Origin: Rhipidocladum racemiflorum
Taxonomy: Eukaryota; Streptophyta; Magnoliopsida; Poales; Poaceae
Assembly (NCBI GenBank): GCA_036346355.1
Contig: CM070570.1
Coordinates: 46,453,592-46,517,591, forward strand
Reading direction: 5' to 3'
DNA: 64,000 nt
This document shows, one piece after another, positions 32,334 to 43,221 of this stretch. How positions within the stretch are numbered: position 1 is the stretch's first letter; each line of letters opens with the position of its first letter. The notes beneath the pieces are model-generated. The model did not search any database, was not told the DNA's origin, and saw nothing but the letters and a program-made list of their open reading frames with translations. The position numbers were made by a program, and so were the translations under genes.

Positions 32334-33770
32334 AATAGCTTATGATGCCGATCATGTATAACACAAACTCAATTATGCTCGCTGACAATACTAGCTTCCA
32401 CATTTCTCAGAAACCATAGCTTGCTATCTGTTTTCCTCTCTCCACAAAATCTAGTGTGATGGGAAGAACTTGGTTGTTGCCATCTATTCTAATGGCAATC
32501 AATATATGGCCCTTCTACTTCTCAGTCAGAAATGTACCGCCCACGCAAAGCAAGGGAAGGCAATGTATGAACGAATTGATGCATGCACTAGGAACAAAGA
32601 ATGCTCACTTAAGTACCATTTTCGTAGGGAACCACTATGAGCATTGTTCAAAAATATTGATAAATGTCCCAACATTCCTTGCTTGATTGACTCGAAGAAT
32701 ACTTGGCAGGTTGTAGTATGAATTTTCATACATATTGAACCTAGCCTCGATGGCCTTTTGCTTCGCCCTCTAGGTCATCAAATATCTTATTGTGTATTGG
32801 ATCCTCTACTCTATTGCAAGTATAATAGAATGCGGCTCCAAATCTAGGTTATCCACAATCTCTCTACATATTACATTTGCAACAAAGCTCGAAGAGATAT
32901 TTCTATATGATTACATAGACTTCGTCAGCACGCATGTGCGTGGAATGACTATTGAGCACTTCCAAAGGGTGTTCCACTTAAGCTGGTATGTATGAACGCG
33001 CCATGGGCAACCCTCCATCTCGCATCTCACATCACACACCCGCTGTGCTGATTTCACAACCTCAAATGTTCTCTGTAGTGATATTGTCCATGCTTTCCCT
33101 GCTTCCTATACCTCCCACTTACTTTTGTACATTCCTCCTTGTCATACCTCATTTCGTTGATAGTCCCATGCAACACCTTCACCCTCATTGACTATCATCT
33201 TGTCCAACTGGTACTCATTCCACTGCACAAATATCCTTCTCATGTCCAAACTCCCCATCATCGCAACCTTCATCATTAGATAATACCTCATAGTCACGAT
33301 CCTCGGCCTCTATTCGTTCCACCAAGGCTTCAATCTGTTCTCTTTTGCCTGCAATACCTATCGGTTCCTACGCCTCTTGTATGGGAAGATCTAATTTCTC
33401 GCCTTGGACTAACTCGTCACCCCCTCCAACATCTTGCCTCAATAAGCATGAATGACTACGGCTCAACTCTCCAACTTCTTTGGCTTCATCAACAATGGTC
33501 TCCTTTTGCATCATATGGCCAGAAGAGACTTCTGGAAATGGTTGCACCAACAACATTAAAGGCCATCTTGGCTTCTTTGCCAATTGTATATACGAGCTCC
33601 ACGGCTTCATCCCCTTCAATTCTACTAACTCCCAGAATGTGCACTGTTACATGAGTATCAACACCGTGCAACTTCAGATCATGCAACTCATGATCCAACA
33701 AATAATGATGCCCCATAGATGCTCCTTTACACATGATAGGCTAGCCATCATACTTGGAAAATAACCTAGT
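32334..33770 (-). pseudogene. MULE transposase remnant, N-terminal and core part
   Basis: On the minus strand this encodes a zinc-finger-like DNA-binding region (VRCEMEGCPWRVHTYQLKW at about 32990-33035), then NISSSFVANVICREIVDNL and RFNMYENSYYNL. The first catalytic segment follows, here LCVGGTFLTE (32526-32552) where the family normally has CVDGTF. Next come ILIAIRIDGNNQVLPI and FVER, and finally HDRHHKLLKA before LTR A. Stops interrupt it. The first catalytic Asp reads as Gly, so the enzyme would be dead even without the stops. The segment 32861-33770 is duplicated at 41831-42740. Confidence 0.8.
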
Positions 33771-34250
33771 TGGACCCCTTCTGCACTCATTTGTGGAACC
33801 TTTTCTCCATACTGTATTTTAAAATATACTCATTCATCCATACTTGTCAAGCATTTCCTCAAATTGTTACTATGTACACGACGTAATGTCATTCCCTTAA
33901 GCAATACGTAATAAACCTAATGAATTCTAAAGTTAATCACACCACTATACCTATATATCACAAAAAATTACTCTAGACTACAACAATAATGCATTTGCCA
34001 TATTTATTTTCATATTTCACCCCCGTTATGCATACCAATAGTGACTAAAGTCCATGTAATATTGAATAAATATATGGAGCAAACCAGAATAAAAAACTAC
34101 CACCACTATTCTCCATTCATTTTTTTTTGAAATAATATATTATGCATTGCTAAATCTTTTTTTTTTTTTGCATTTTTGGTTGGCAACAAAGAAATGCTGT
34201 AAATGTCTATAAATTTCATTTTCCAATTCCATACTCTCTAACATAATTTT

Positions 34251-35596
34251 TGTAGGACCGAGTAGGCAACTAGAGGGGGGGTGAATAGATGCCGAATAAA
34301 ATTCAACTATTTCTTTCTGAAAATAAAAGACCCCTAAATAGCGGAAGAATATCTAATAATGAAGAGATCAAAACCCTAGATTAATTAGCGAGACAAGTCG
34401 AACAAAAATCAAAACTAGTTCTATCAAAAATCGAACAAACCTTCTAATCAAGAATCAAAGAAAAAAAATAAGAGAATATTGCATAAACTTATTTTTTTAT
34501 TCCAAAGCCATCTTCAACAAGATGACACCAAAAAAAAATCTTCTAATCTTCATTGATTAGAAAACCCTAAACAAAATCTCTAATCTCACAAGATTAGAAA
34601 ACCCTAAACAAACTAAAGAGAGCACAAAAGCTTTTCTTTGTTGTAGGCACCTTTTGCTTCTTGCCCTATTGTATTGGATGAGTTCTAAGCCCCTAGAACC
34701 CTCTTATTTAAAGGGCTCCATAGCAGCCGATTCCTTCTTGTATACAGATCAATCAATTAGTCTCCATCTCAACCCGGCCAAAGACGCACAAAGAAGCAGG
34801 ACTCGGACAAAGAAGCTGCGCCTGCCAAGACCGGTCTCCTCTCGGACATCCTTCTCGCATGCGCTACCCAACACAAGCAAACTCACGCACGCAACGCACT
34901 CGACACCACACAATAGCACACACACACACTCCATGTGCACTACTCACACACGCAATTGCACTACACACTATGCATGCAAACACACACATGCATGCAGCAC
35001 AGCACTCACGCATACACACTATGCACATGCACACACACACATGCATGCAGCACAGCACTCACGCATGCATGCAAACACACACCCACACGATGCACTCACG
35101 CACACATGCACACACACACAATGCATATGCATGCACCCACACACACACATACTCGTATGCACACACACATGCATGTACACGCACACACACTTACATGTAC
35201 ACACATACTTAATGCATGCATGTATATTTATACACACACAAAAAAATTCGTATACACGCGTATGACCCACCTGCCATTGCAATGATCTCGACCTCACGTA
35301 CACTGTCCTCTAGTCCAAACATCTCGTATGACATCCTCGACCTTCACGACCTCAGTTCTTCCCTGAACCTAGTCTCGGTCCCGTCATCGATCATGTTTGA
35401 CCTCAAGCAACACCTGCACGTAAACAAAAACACAAAAACAATTTCCGAGCCCAAGTTCGCGACTTGACTCACATTAATCCATACAACCACTAAATAATCA
35501 AACCACTTTCAAATCTTATCAAATAATCAAATCAATTTCAACTCCTTTCAAATACTCATCATCAAAAACAATTGGATCAAAAACAATGATCCTTCA
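34251..35596 (-). repeat. Sirevirus-like LTR 1 (1346 bp)
   Basis: On the plus strand it runs from TGTAGGACCGAGTAGGC to GATCCTTCA. In the sense direction it starts TGAAGGATC and ends GGTCCTACA. The TATA-like box is the complement of CTTATTTAAAG at 34703. A CA-rich low-complexity tract (34900-35240) lies downstream of it. The sense 3' end carries the C-rich CACCCCCCCTCTAGTTG motif. Its twin is LTR 2 at 43222. Confidence 0.9.
34900..35245 (+). repeat. CA-rich low-complexity tract within the LTR
   Basis: Dense CACA/CATG repeats, also in LTR 2 (43866-44211). They create open frames of Thr-His-rich peptides in all phases, which I regard as artefacts. Confidence 0.9.
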
Positions 35597-36785
35597 ATCT
35601 CCCCCTTGATGAGTAATTTGACAAAACACAATAAGATTTGACAAGAGTAGAGAGAAAGAAAAAAAATGAGAGTTTGAGACCCAAAAGATTCCAAGACCAA
35701 GTAAATCCAAATTCTCAAACAGTTTGAATTTCTCCTCTCTTTTTATTTTTCTTCTTCTTGACTTTTGCTCTCCCCCTTTTTGACAAAATAGTCATCAAGA
35801 TCTCAAAACTCCCCCTTAAAGAATGCAGTATCTCAAGCTTTGAAGTATATTCAAGGTATATAATCAAAGTAAAGCATTTGGAGAGTTTTTACAAGAGTTT
35901 TCACATTTTGTATCAATTTATCTAATGAGAAAGCAAATTGTGAGAATATGGAGGCTCTAACACATAGAATAGTTGTTGCATAAGCAAATTAGAGCAAACA
36001 AGTAAAATGTCATAAACTGATTTTGCCAAAGCTAAAAAGAAATCTATCATGAGCAAAGAGAGACTTTCAAATTCACTAATGTTTGTCTCAAGCCTTTTCA
36101 AAAATTTGAATTTCCTTTTTCTCTTTTAGCAAGTTTAACAATTTTGCTTTGTGATCAACAGGGATGACAAGTAACTGCACACTAGCCCATACTTGTGTAT
36201 GAGTAGGTAGTTCTTTCTTGTATCTTTCTCAGTTTAAATTGGCAAGTGGCTTCACATTGTTCTGAACTTTTGTTTAGACAAGTAGCCTTTTCTTGCATCT
36301 TTTGAATTTAAATCCCTGGCAAGGCAGCTGCACATTGTACTAAACTTGTGTTTAGCCAAGTAGCTTTTGCTTGCATCTTTTTCAACTTGCTTTTAATATT
36401 AAAACACTGACTTTGCTTGAGACTCATAATGATCATTTGAAGTCCAACAAAAAGCTCACACATAGTTTCTAATCAGCTCTAGCCTTTCAACAGATGACAA
36501 GAAACTTTTAAGCCTATTTCACAAATGCAATACCATAATGAACAAGAGCCAAAATATTCTCGAAAAGCATCTCAAATTGAATTATTTTAGTCTTTTAGTC
36601 TTTTAGTGAGAAGTGAAGCAATGTAGCATTAATTTGACTATATACACAAGAATAGTCAACAAAGCTTTGTACTACATGATGCAATGAAAACAGGGGAGTT
36701 TTCTTTAAGTGTAACGTCAAAATAGCTCCTTGTAGTAACCAAAGTCAAGAAATACAAATAAAAGAGTTAAAATCAAGACTCCCCC
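35597..36785 (-). other. 3' non-coding region of the Sirevirus-like element
   Basis: Between pol and the 3' LTR. It has four polypurine-tract-like sites and about three diverged 70-bp units around ACTTGTGTTTAGNCAAGTAGC, then TTNCTTGCATCTTTT (36167-36390). No env-like frame is open. Confidence 0.6.
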
Positions 36786-37394
36786 TCAAATCAACCCATG
36801 GGGATGAATGATCCCAAGTTCGCCGCGTAAGAAAGCAAAGCGAGAAGAATCAAGCGGCTTAGTGAAAATATCAGCAATTTGAGTATCCGAATCAACAAAT
36901 TTCAGTTCAATAGCTCCTTTTTCAACATGATCTCTAAGAAAATGATATCGAACATCAATGTGTTTAGTCCTTGAATGTTGAATAGGATTTTTAGCGATGT
37001 GAATTGCACTAGTATTATCACAAAGAAGTGGAACACTACTAAAGTTAATGCCGTAATCTTTAAGAGTTGAAGTGATCCAAAGAATTTGTGAACAACAACT
37101 AGCGGCTGCAACGTATTCAGCTTCAAGATAGATTGAGCAATCGAGGAATTTGTTTCTTAGAAGACCAAGAAACAAGTGAAGTGCCAAGAAAATGACATGT
37201 GCCGAAGTACTCTTTCTATCTAATCTACACCACGCAAAATCAGCATCGAATATCCTAGGAGTGTAAGCGAAGAAGAACAAGAATACCAAATGCCAAATTC
37301 GAAGTGGAGCGAAGATACCTAAAAATTCTTTTAATTGCTTGTCGATGTGATTCTCGAGGAGAGGCTTGAAATCGAGCGCACAAACATCTTGCAA
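36786..37394 (-). pseudogene. Sirevirus-like RNase H region
   Basis: The 202-codon open stretch ends with a typical copia RNase H C-terminus. It reads DCSIYLEAEYVAAASCCSQI, then LCDNTSAIHIAKNPIQHSRT, then KHIDVRYHFLRDHVEKGAI and ADIFTKPLDSSRF. The E-x-E-Y-V-A-A and D-N-T-S-A-I motifs are the expected active-site segments. The first third of the frame (LVFLFFFAYTPRIF) is out of phase with the family, and a frameshift lies around residue 100. The stop at 36786 is followed by the polypurine-rich 3' region. Confidence 0.8.
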
Positions 37395-37452
37395 AATGTA
37401 TGTCGAGCCTCGGCGATCAAATGCAGTGATCCAATCATGCTACGTATTCTTT

Positions 37453-38984
37453 TTAGTCCATCTCGACACCATTCTCGTCAAGATCCAAAATTGTTGTTGT
37501 GCTCATTGGAGTAGATATCGACTTTCCTTCTCCCATGTCGAATTTCTTTAGTAGCTCCTTTGTATACTTGGATTGGTGCAAGAAGATCCCTTCTTTCGCT
37601 TGCTTGATTTGAAATCCAAGGAAGTATGTCAACTCTCCCATCATACTCATCTCGAATTCCTGGACATCGGCTCGGAAAAGCGCAACACAAGAGAGTGGGA
37701 GGATCCTCCAAAGATAATATCATCCACATAAATTTGCACCACAAGGAATTGATCATTTGAATTTTGAGTAAACAGAGTTTTATCAACTTTTCCCATCTCA
37801 AAATTATGTTGAAGCAAGAAGCCTTTTAATCTATCATACCATGCACGGGGGGCTTGTTTTAATCCGTAAAGAGCTTTTGATAAACGATACACATGATTAG
37901 GAAATTTTTCATTTTCAAAACAAGGGGGTTGTTTCACAAAAACTTCTTCTTCTATAAAACCGTTTAGAAAAGCACTTTTCACATCCATTTGAAATAACTT
38001 AAAACCTTTTGAAGCTGCAAAAGCCAAGAGGATGCGAATAGCTTCTAAACGAGCAACAGGAGCAAATGTTTCATCAAAATCAATTCCTTCAAGTTGAGAA
38101 AATCCTTGAGCTACAAGTCTAGCTTTGTTTCTAACAATTATTCCATCTTCATTTAACTTGTTCTTAAAAACCCATTTTGTTCCAATAATGTTTTGATTTT
38201 TAGGAGGTTCCACTAAAGACCAAACTTTATTCCTTTCAAAGTTTTCTAATTCTTCATGCATCGCATCTACCCAAGAACTATCAGTTAAAGCATGAGTAAT
38301 GTTCTTAGGTTCAAAATTAGCAACAAAAGCAGAATGCATGCATAAAAGAGTTTGAGATGAATTAGAACGTGTCACCCTTTCATGAAGACTTCCAATAATT
38401 TGTTCAGGAGGATGGTTCTTCAAAACAGTAAGGGGAGGTCCAGTTGTTTCAGTCGTCGTGGGAGGTGTAGGAGAATCTGAAGTAGTAGTCACATCAATTT
38501 GTTCAGGAACATCTTCCTGTTCTGTAGGTATGAGCTCATCATCATCATTATCTTCATCATTTTCTTCGAATCTTTTATCCAAAAAGATTGGCTCTAAATC
38601 TTCTCGTGAACCTGAAATGTCGGGTCTAGCTCCAGGGCTAGCCTCATCAAAAGTAACATCGCATGTCTCCAACAATTTGTTAGTCGATAAATCAAGTACA
38701 CGATATCCACGAGAGTGCAACGAATAGCCAAGAAAAATACCATCTGTACTACGAGCTTCGAATTTATCAAGATTTCCATGTTTAAGAATAAAGCATTTGC
38801 AACCAAACACTCGTAAGTGAGAAACAGATGGTTTACGATCAAATCTTAGTTCATAAGATGTTTTACCAAGTAAAGCTACGAGATAGACCCTATTTGATAT
38901 ATAGCAAGCGGAAGAAATTGCCTCGGCCCAAAATTTTCTTGAAGTGTTGTATTCATCTAGCATAGTTCTAGCCATTTGAATCAA
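37453..38984 (-). pseudogene. Sirevirus-like integrase C-terminus and reverse transcriptase
   Basis: A 445-codon frame (37647-38984) and an overlapping shorter one (37453-37650) cover the end of integrase (DEYNTSRKFWAEAISSACYI, then FGCKCFILKHGNLDKFE and DGIFLGYSLHSRGYRV), an acidic linker, and RT. RT has WVFKNKLNEDGIIVRNKARL, VAQGFSQ, FAPVARLEAIRILLA, FQMDVKSAFLNGFI, YGLKQAPRAWYDRLK and the YVDDIIFG active site. A frameshift near 37650 separates the last RT part (GELTYFLGFQIKQ, then FDMGEGKSISTPM). Integrase-before-RT order proves Ty1/copia. The frame opens upstream at a stop, and the catalytic part of integrase is in a separate, decayed stretch. Confidence 0.88.
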
Positions 38985-39480
38985 AGTTTTATTTTTCCTT
39001 TCTACAACACCATTACGTGAGGGAGAATATGGCGAAGAAAATTGATGTTCAATCCCATTAGTTTCACAAAAGATTTAAACAATGCATTTTTGAATTACGT
39101 ACCATTATACATTCTTATGGCTTTCAATGAGTTAGGCAATTCATTTATCAATCTCTTAATGAAGACATGAAAGAGTCCAAAAATCTCATCTTTTGAAGGC
39201 AGAAAAATGCACCCAAGAGTATCTCGAATAATCATCAACTATTACTAGAAAGTACCACTTACCTCCGGCCGATTGTACTCGAGATGGTCCTCTGTATCCA
39301 TGTGAAGAAGTTGGCCAGGGGCGGTGGTCATTACAGTAGAGACAGGAGCATGAGGGGCTCCAACCATCTTACCATGTCGACAGGAAGCACAAACAATGTC
39401 TTTGCAAGATTTTAATTTTGGCAAGCCACGAATTAAGTCTAGACCACTCAATCTAGATAACAGATCAAAGCCCATGTGAC
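38985..39480 (-). pseudogene. Sirevirus-like integrase core and GAG-pre-integrase remnant
   Basis: On the minus strand the zinc-binding integrase head is seen as MGFDLLSRLSGLDLIRGLP followed by CASCRHGKMVGAPH. The first part of the core is LLHMDTEDHLEYNRP, where the catalytic Asp is in HMDT. Stops and frame changes follow to 38985 (for example near 39070), so the DDE core is not intact. Confidence 0.7.
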
Positions 39481-39658
39481 CTAACCGACGATGCCAAAAA
39501 TTGAGATTTCTAGATTACGAAGCAACAAAACAATGTGAACTTGAAGCATTGCTAAAATTTGCTATGAAAATTTTTCCAAGTCTAGATATCTCAAGAGTCA
39601 AGTTTCGGAAGCATCGAGTACTCTACATGCATTTGGTTTAAAACTCACTTCAAAGTTT

Positions 39659-39883
39659 TCATCCAACAATTGAGATCTGAGATAGAAGGTTGAATTTCAG
39701 TTTAGACACCAAAGAGACATTCTTTAAAGTAAAGTGATCATTCACCTTCACAGTACCTTTTGCAATGACGCTGGCCCAAAGAGTAGCATCTCCAAAAGTG
39801 ATCGTTTCGTTCCCGGATGCTTTTGTTAGGGAGGAGAACCAACTTGGGTTGCTGTCATGTGTTGGCGGCATCTGAATCAACAA
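39659..39883 (-). pseudogene. Sirevirus-like protease region
   Basis: SNPSWFSSLTKASGNETITF, then GTVKVNDHFTLKNVSLVSKL and KFNLLS, is the segment C-terminal to the copia protease active site. The active-site triplet D-S-G upstream appears degraded to D-S-D, so the protease is non-functional. Confidence 0.7.
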
Positions 39884-39991
39884 CCCGGATGTTCTCCTTC
39901 CCTTCTCGTACCACCTACATGTTATGAGCAGAAGATGTTGAGGATTATTGTGGGGTTAGAGAAATATGATTTAGGTATCCAAAGATTTGAA

Positions 39992-40759
39992 TCACTTTCG
40001 ACGAGGAGGTGATCGTACAAAAGCTTGTGAATGCAAAGTAAATGAATTTCTAGGTATTTTGTTTGCTTTCACTAGCGGAACATGTGGAGAAATGATACGT
40101 GTTTGTCTAAAGTTAGACTTAGCCTTTGAATTTTCCTTTCTCTGTTGTTTGGCTAGTCTAAAACAAAAATTCATCAAATGACCATCTTTTCCACAATGAG
40201 TGCAATTGTACTTAACAAATGGTTTGTCTTTAGAAGCGAAGCAACATTTGCATTCATCATAGTAGAAGATAAAATTCAGTGATTTGAAGACAGTTTTCTC
40301 GGGTTCTTTGACAATTTCAAACTTTCCACTTTCAAGAGTTTTAACAATAGTAGGAGCATATGATTTGTGATGAGCATAAGGATCAAAACCTAAACCTTTG
40401 TGATGAGTGCTGACTCTTGATTGATCCAAAATCATATTTAGATTTTTCTTTCCTTTAGTAAAACGTTCTAAAGACTTTTCCAAGTAATCAATTTTTCGAG
40501 AGAGTGTTAAACAGTTATTACAGGAAACATCTACTTTTTCTTTTTGCTTGCGACAAGTTGAGCATGAAAGAACTTCATGTGTAAGCAAATCATTAAACAA
40601 TTGAGTAATCTTAGCATCTGCATCATGCAACTTCAATTCTAGTATGGGACATTTAGAACAAGAAGTTTGACCATGTAAACCATCAGTAGAACAACCAACA
40701 TTTTTCACAAGTTTTTCATTTTTCAATTGTTTGGCATAAACTTGTTCTAGTTTAATCAT
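39992..40759 (-). pseudogene. Sirevirus-like Gag C-terminal region with zinc knuckle
   Basis: The 255-codon open stretch is rich in Lys, Cys and heptad-like Leu. It contains a clear CCHC zinc knuckle CTHCGKDGHLMNFC (C-x2-C-x4-H-x4-C) and several CxxC pairs upstream (CSKCP, CSTCR, CNNC). A long Gag with a coiled-coil-like, Cys-rich segment between knuckles fits Sirevirus Gag. It is separated from upstream gag by stops near 40770-40840. Confidence 0.75.
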
Positions 40760-40840
40760 ATGTTCCTCTTTTAGAGATTTAATTTCAAATTTGAGATCTA
40801 AGCAAGAATCACATGTCTTTTAGAATTTGAATTTCTAAGA

Positions 40841-41830
40841 TCAAAGTTTTGATTTCAGCATGGATAGATCTTTCTCTAAGTTTTTATTTTTGAGTGAAGA
40901 TTTTCTTAAAGATTTTCTCAATATGACTAAAACTTCACAAAGCTCATCATACGAAGGTATTACCTCATCACCGTCATTTGGAGGTGCTATCGTTGTCACT
41001 AGAATCACTAGTGTTCCTTTCGCCATGAAGCACACTCGGTGAAATCTTTCTCGTTAAACCGTTTGCTTCGCGTCCTTCTCATCTTCAGTTGAGTCATCAA
41101 TGTCGCTTAAGTCTAAGCGACCAATTGCCTCGAAGACTTTGTTGAGCATCTTCTTTGTCCGTTGCTTATTTTTGTCCTTGCTTTCTTTTGGCCGGAAGGA
41201 CTTGGAGGAGTTGCTTTGCTCCTTCTCCTCTTTATCTTTGTTTTTGAAGCTTGATTAGCACGGATGTGCCCGGCCTTGCCGCATGATTGTAGAGTGGATG
41301 GAGGCTCCTCTTCTCTCCCTTGATCTCATGTAAGCTGCATTGACACGCTTGGAAAGAAGAGCAAGTGTATCTTCTGGTATTTGATCTAGCTGTTCATCAC
41401 TAAGAGCACTCAAAGCAGTAATGGAATATGATGATGAAGAACTAGTGGCATTATCATATGAAGAATTAGCATTAAGAGCCATAGAGTTATCATTGGAAGT
41501 TCTTGAAACAATGTCTATCTCAAAGTCTTGAGACTAGAATATAGTTTATCCAAAGTCATTTCACTCATCTTGTGAGCTTCCCTAAAAGCAGTCACTTTCA
41601 TTTGCCAGATTTTAAGATCAAGAGATGATAGGAAATGTCTAGCATTTTCAGAGTCAGTGTACTTTACATCTACAGCTCTAAGATTGTTTAAGATTCTGTT
41701 AAAGCGAGCAAAACAATCATCTAGAGATTCTCCAGAGTTCATTTCAAATCTAGTGTATTCCTTTTTAAATTGATCTTGCCTAGCTTCTTTTACAGAGTCA
41801 GTGCCCTCATGATAATCTTGAAGAGATATT
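40841..41830 (-). pseudogene. Sirevirus-like Gag N-terminal and middle remnant
   Basis: On the minus strand the UBN2-type Gag appears as FEMNSGESLDDCFARFNRIL, then NLRAVDVKYTD, SSLDLKIWQMKV and LDKLYSSLKT (41515-41765). A spacer follows with LSDEQLDQIPEDTLALLSKR, then a first zinc knuckle CGKAGHIRAN whose final Cys is lost (near 41245). Further Lys/Leu-rich coding reaches 40841. The gene is cut at 41830, where it is fused to duplicated MULE sequence, so the first 80-100 residues are absent. Confidence 0.75.
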
Positions 41831-42740
41831 TCTCTACATATTACATTTGCAACAAAGCTCGAAGAGATATTTCTATATGATTACATAGACTTCGTCAGCA
41901 CGCATGTGCGTGGAATGACTATTGAGCACTTCCAAAGGGTGTTCCACTTAAGCTGGTATGTATGAACGCGCCATGGGCAACCCTCCATCTCGCATCTCAC
42001 ATCACACACCCGCTGTGCTGATTTCACAACCTCAAATGTTCTCTGTAGTGATATTGTCCATGCTTTCCCTGCTTCCTATACCTCCCACTTACTTTTGTAC
42101 ATTCCTCCTTGTCATACCTCATTTCGTTGATAGTCCCATGCAACACCTTCACCCTCATTGACTATCATCTTGTCCAACTGGTACTCATTCCACTGCACAA
42201 ATATCCTTCTCATGTCCAAACTCCCCATCATCGCAACCTTCATCATTAGATAATACCTCATAGTCACGATCCTCGGCCTCTATTCGTTCCACCAAGGCTT
42301 CAATCTGTTCTCTTTTGCCTGCAATACCTATCGGTTCCTACGCCTCTTGTATGGGAAGATCTAATTTCTCGCCTTGGACTAACTCGTCACCCCCTCCAAC
42401 ATCTTGCCTCAATAAGCATGAATGACTACGGCTCAACTCTCCAACTTCTTTGGCTTCATCAACAATGGTCTCCTTTTGCATCATATGGCCAGAAGAGACT
42501 TCTGGAAATGGTTGCACCAACAACATTAAAGGCCATCTTGGCTTCTTTGCCAATTGTATATACGAGCTCCACGGCTTCATCCCCTTCAATTCTACTAACT
42601 CCCAGAATGTGCACTGTTACATGAGTATCAACACCGTGCAACTTCAGATCATGCAACTCATGATCCAACAAATAATGATGCCCCATAGATGCTCCTTTAC
42701 ACATGATAGGCTAGCCATCATACTTGGAAAATAACCTAGT
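41831..42740 (-). pseudogene. MULE transposase N-terminal remnant, duplicated copy
   Basis: The same broken coding as 32861-33770: on the minus strand VRCEMEGCPWRVHTYQLKW, then NISSSFVANVICREIV. It stops at 41831, before the catalytic segment, where the duplication begins. Confidence 0.8.
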
Positions 42741-43221
42741 TGGACCCCTTCTGCACTCATTTGTGGAACCTTTTCTCCATACTGTATTTTAAAATATACT
42801 CATTCATCCATACTTGTCAAGCATTTCCTCAAATTGTTACTATGTACACGACGTAATGTCATTCCCTTAAGCAATACGTAATAAACCTAATGAATTCTAA
42901 AGTTAATCACACCACTATACCTATATATCACAAAAAATTACTCTAGACTACAACAATAATGCATTTGCCATATTTATTTTCATATTTCACCCCCGTTATG
43001 CATACCAATAGTGACTAAAGTCCATGTAATATTGAATAAATATATGGAGCAAACCAGAATAAAAAACTACCACCACTATTCTCCATTCATTTTTTTTTTT
43101 GAAATAATATATTATGCATTGCTAAATCTTTTTTTTTTTTGCATTTTTGGTTGGCAACAAAGAAATGCTGTAAATGTCTATAAATTTCATTTTCCAATTC
43201 CATACTCTCTAACATAATTTT

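Larger units (their letters stand above)
32861..35596 (+). repeat. Direct duplication, copy 1 (2.74 kb: MULE flank plus Sirevirus-like LTR)
   Basis: This block is repeated at 41831-44563 almost base for base. It joins 1390 bp of MULE sequence to a complete 1346-bp LTR. Differences are mostly homopolymer lengths, plus one clustered patch at 34778-34815. Confidence 0.95.
34251..41830 (-). mobile_element. Sirevirus-like Ty1/copia element lacking its 5' end
   Basis: A minus-strand element. Its 3' LTR lies at 34251-35596. A polypurine tract follows as the complement of ATCTCCCCCTTGATGA. Pol remnants run from RNase H (36786) to gag (41830). Copies of the CTCCCCCTT-type tract recur at 35599, 35769, 35809 and 36779. 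Multiple polypurine tracts upstream of a long LTR, and LTRs over 1 kb, are characteristic of Sireviruses. At 41830 the gag sequence stops abruptly and continues into a second copy of MULE flank, so the N-terminal gag, PBS and true 5' LTR are absent. All coding regions carry frameshifts or stops. Confidence 0.75.

Noticed and set aside
34654..35303. Long Thr/His/Met-rich frames in both LTRs of the Sirevirus-like element (also 43626-44269)
   Set aside because: They translate the CA-rich low-complexity tract in all phases, and both strands are open. There are no start context or domains.
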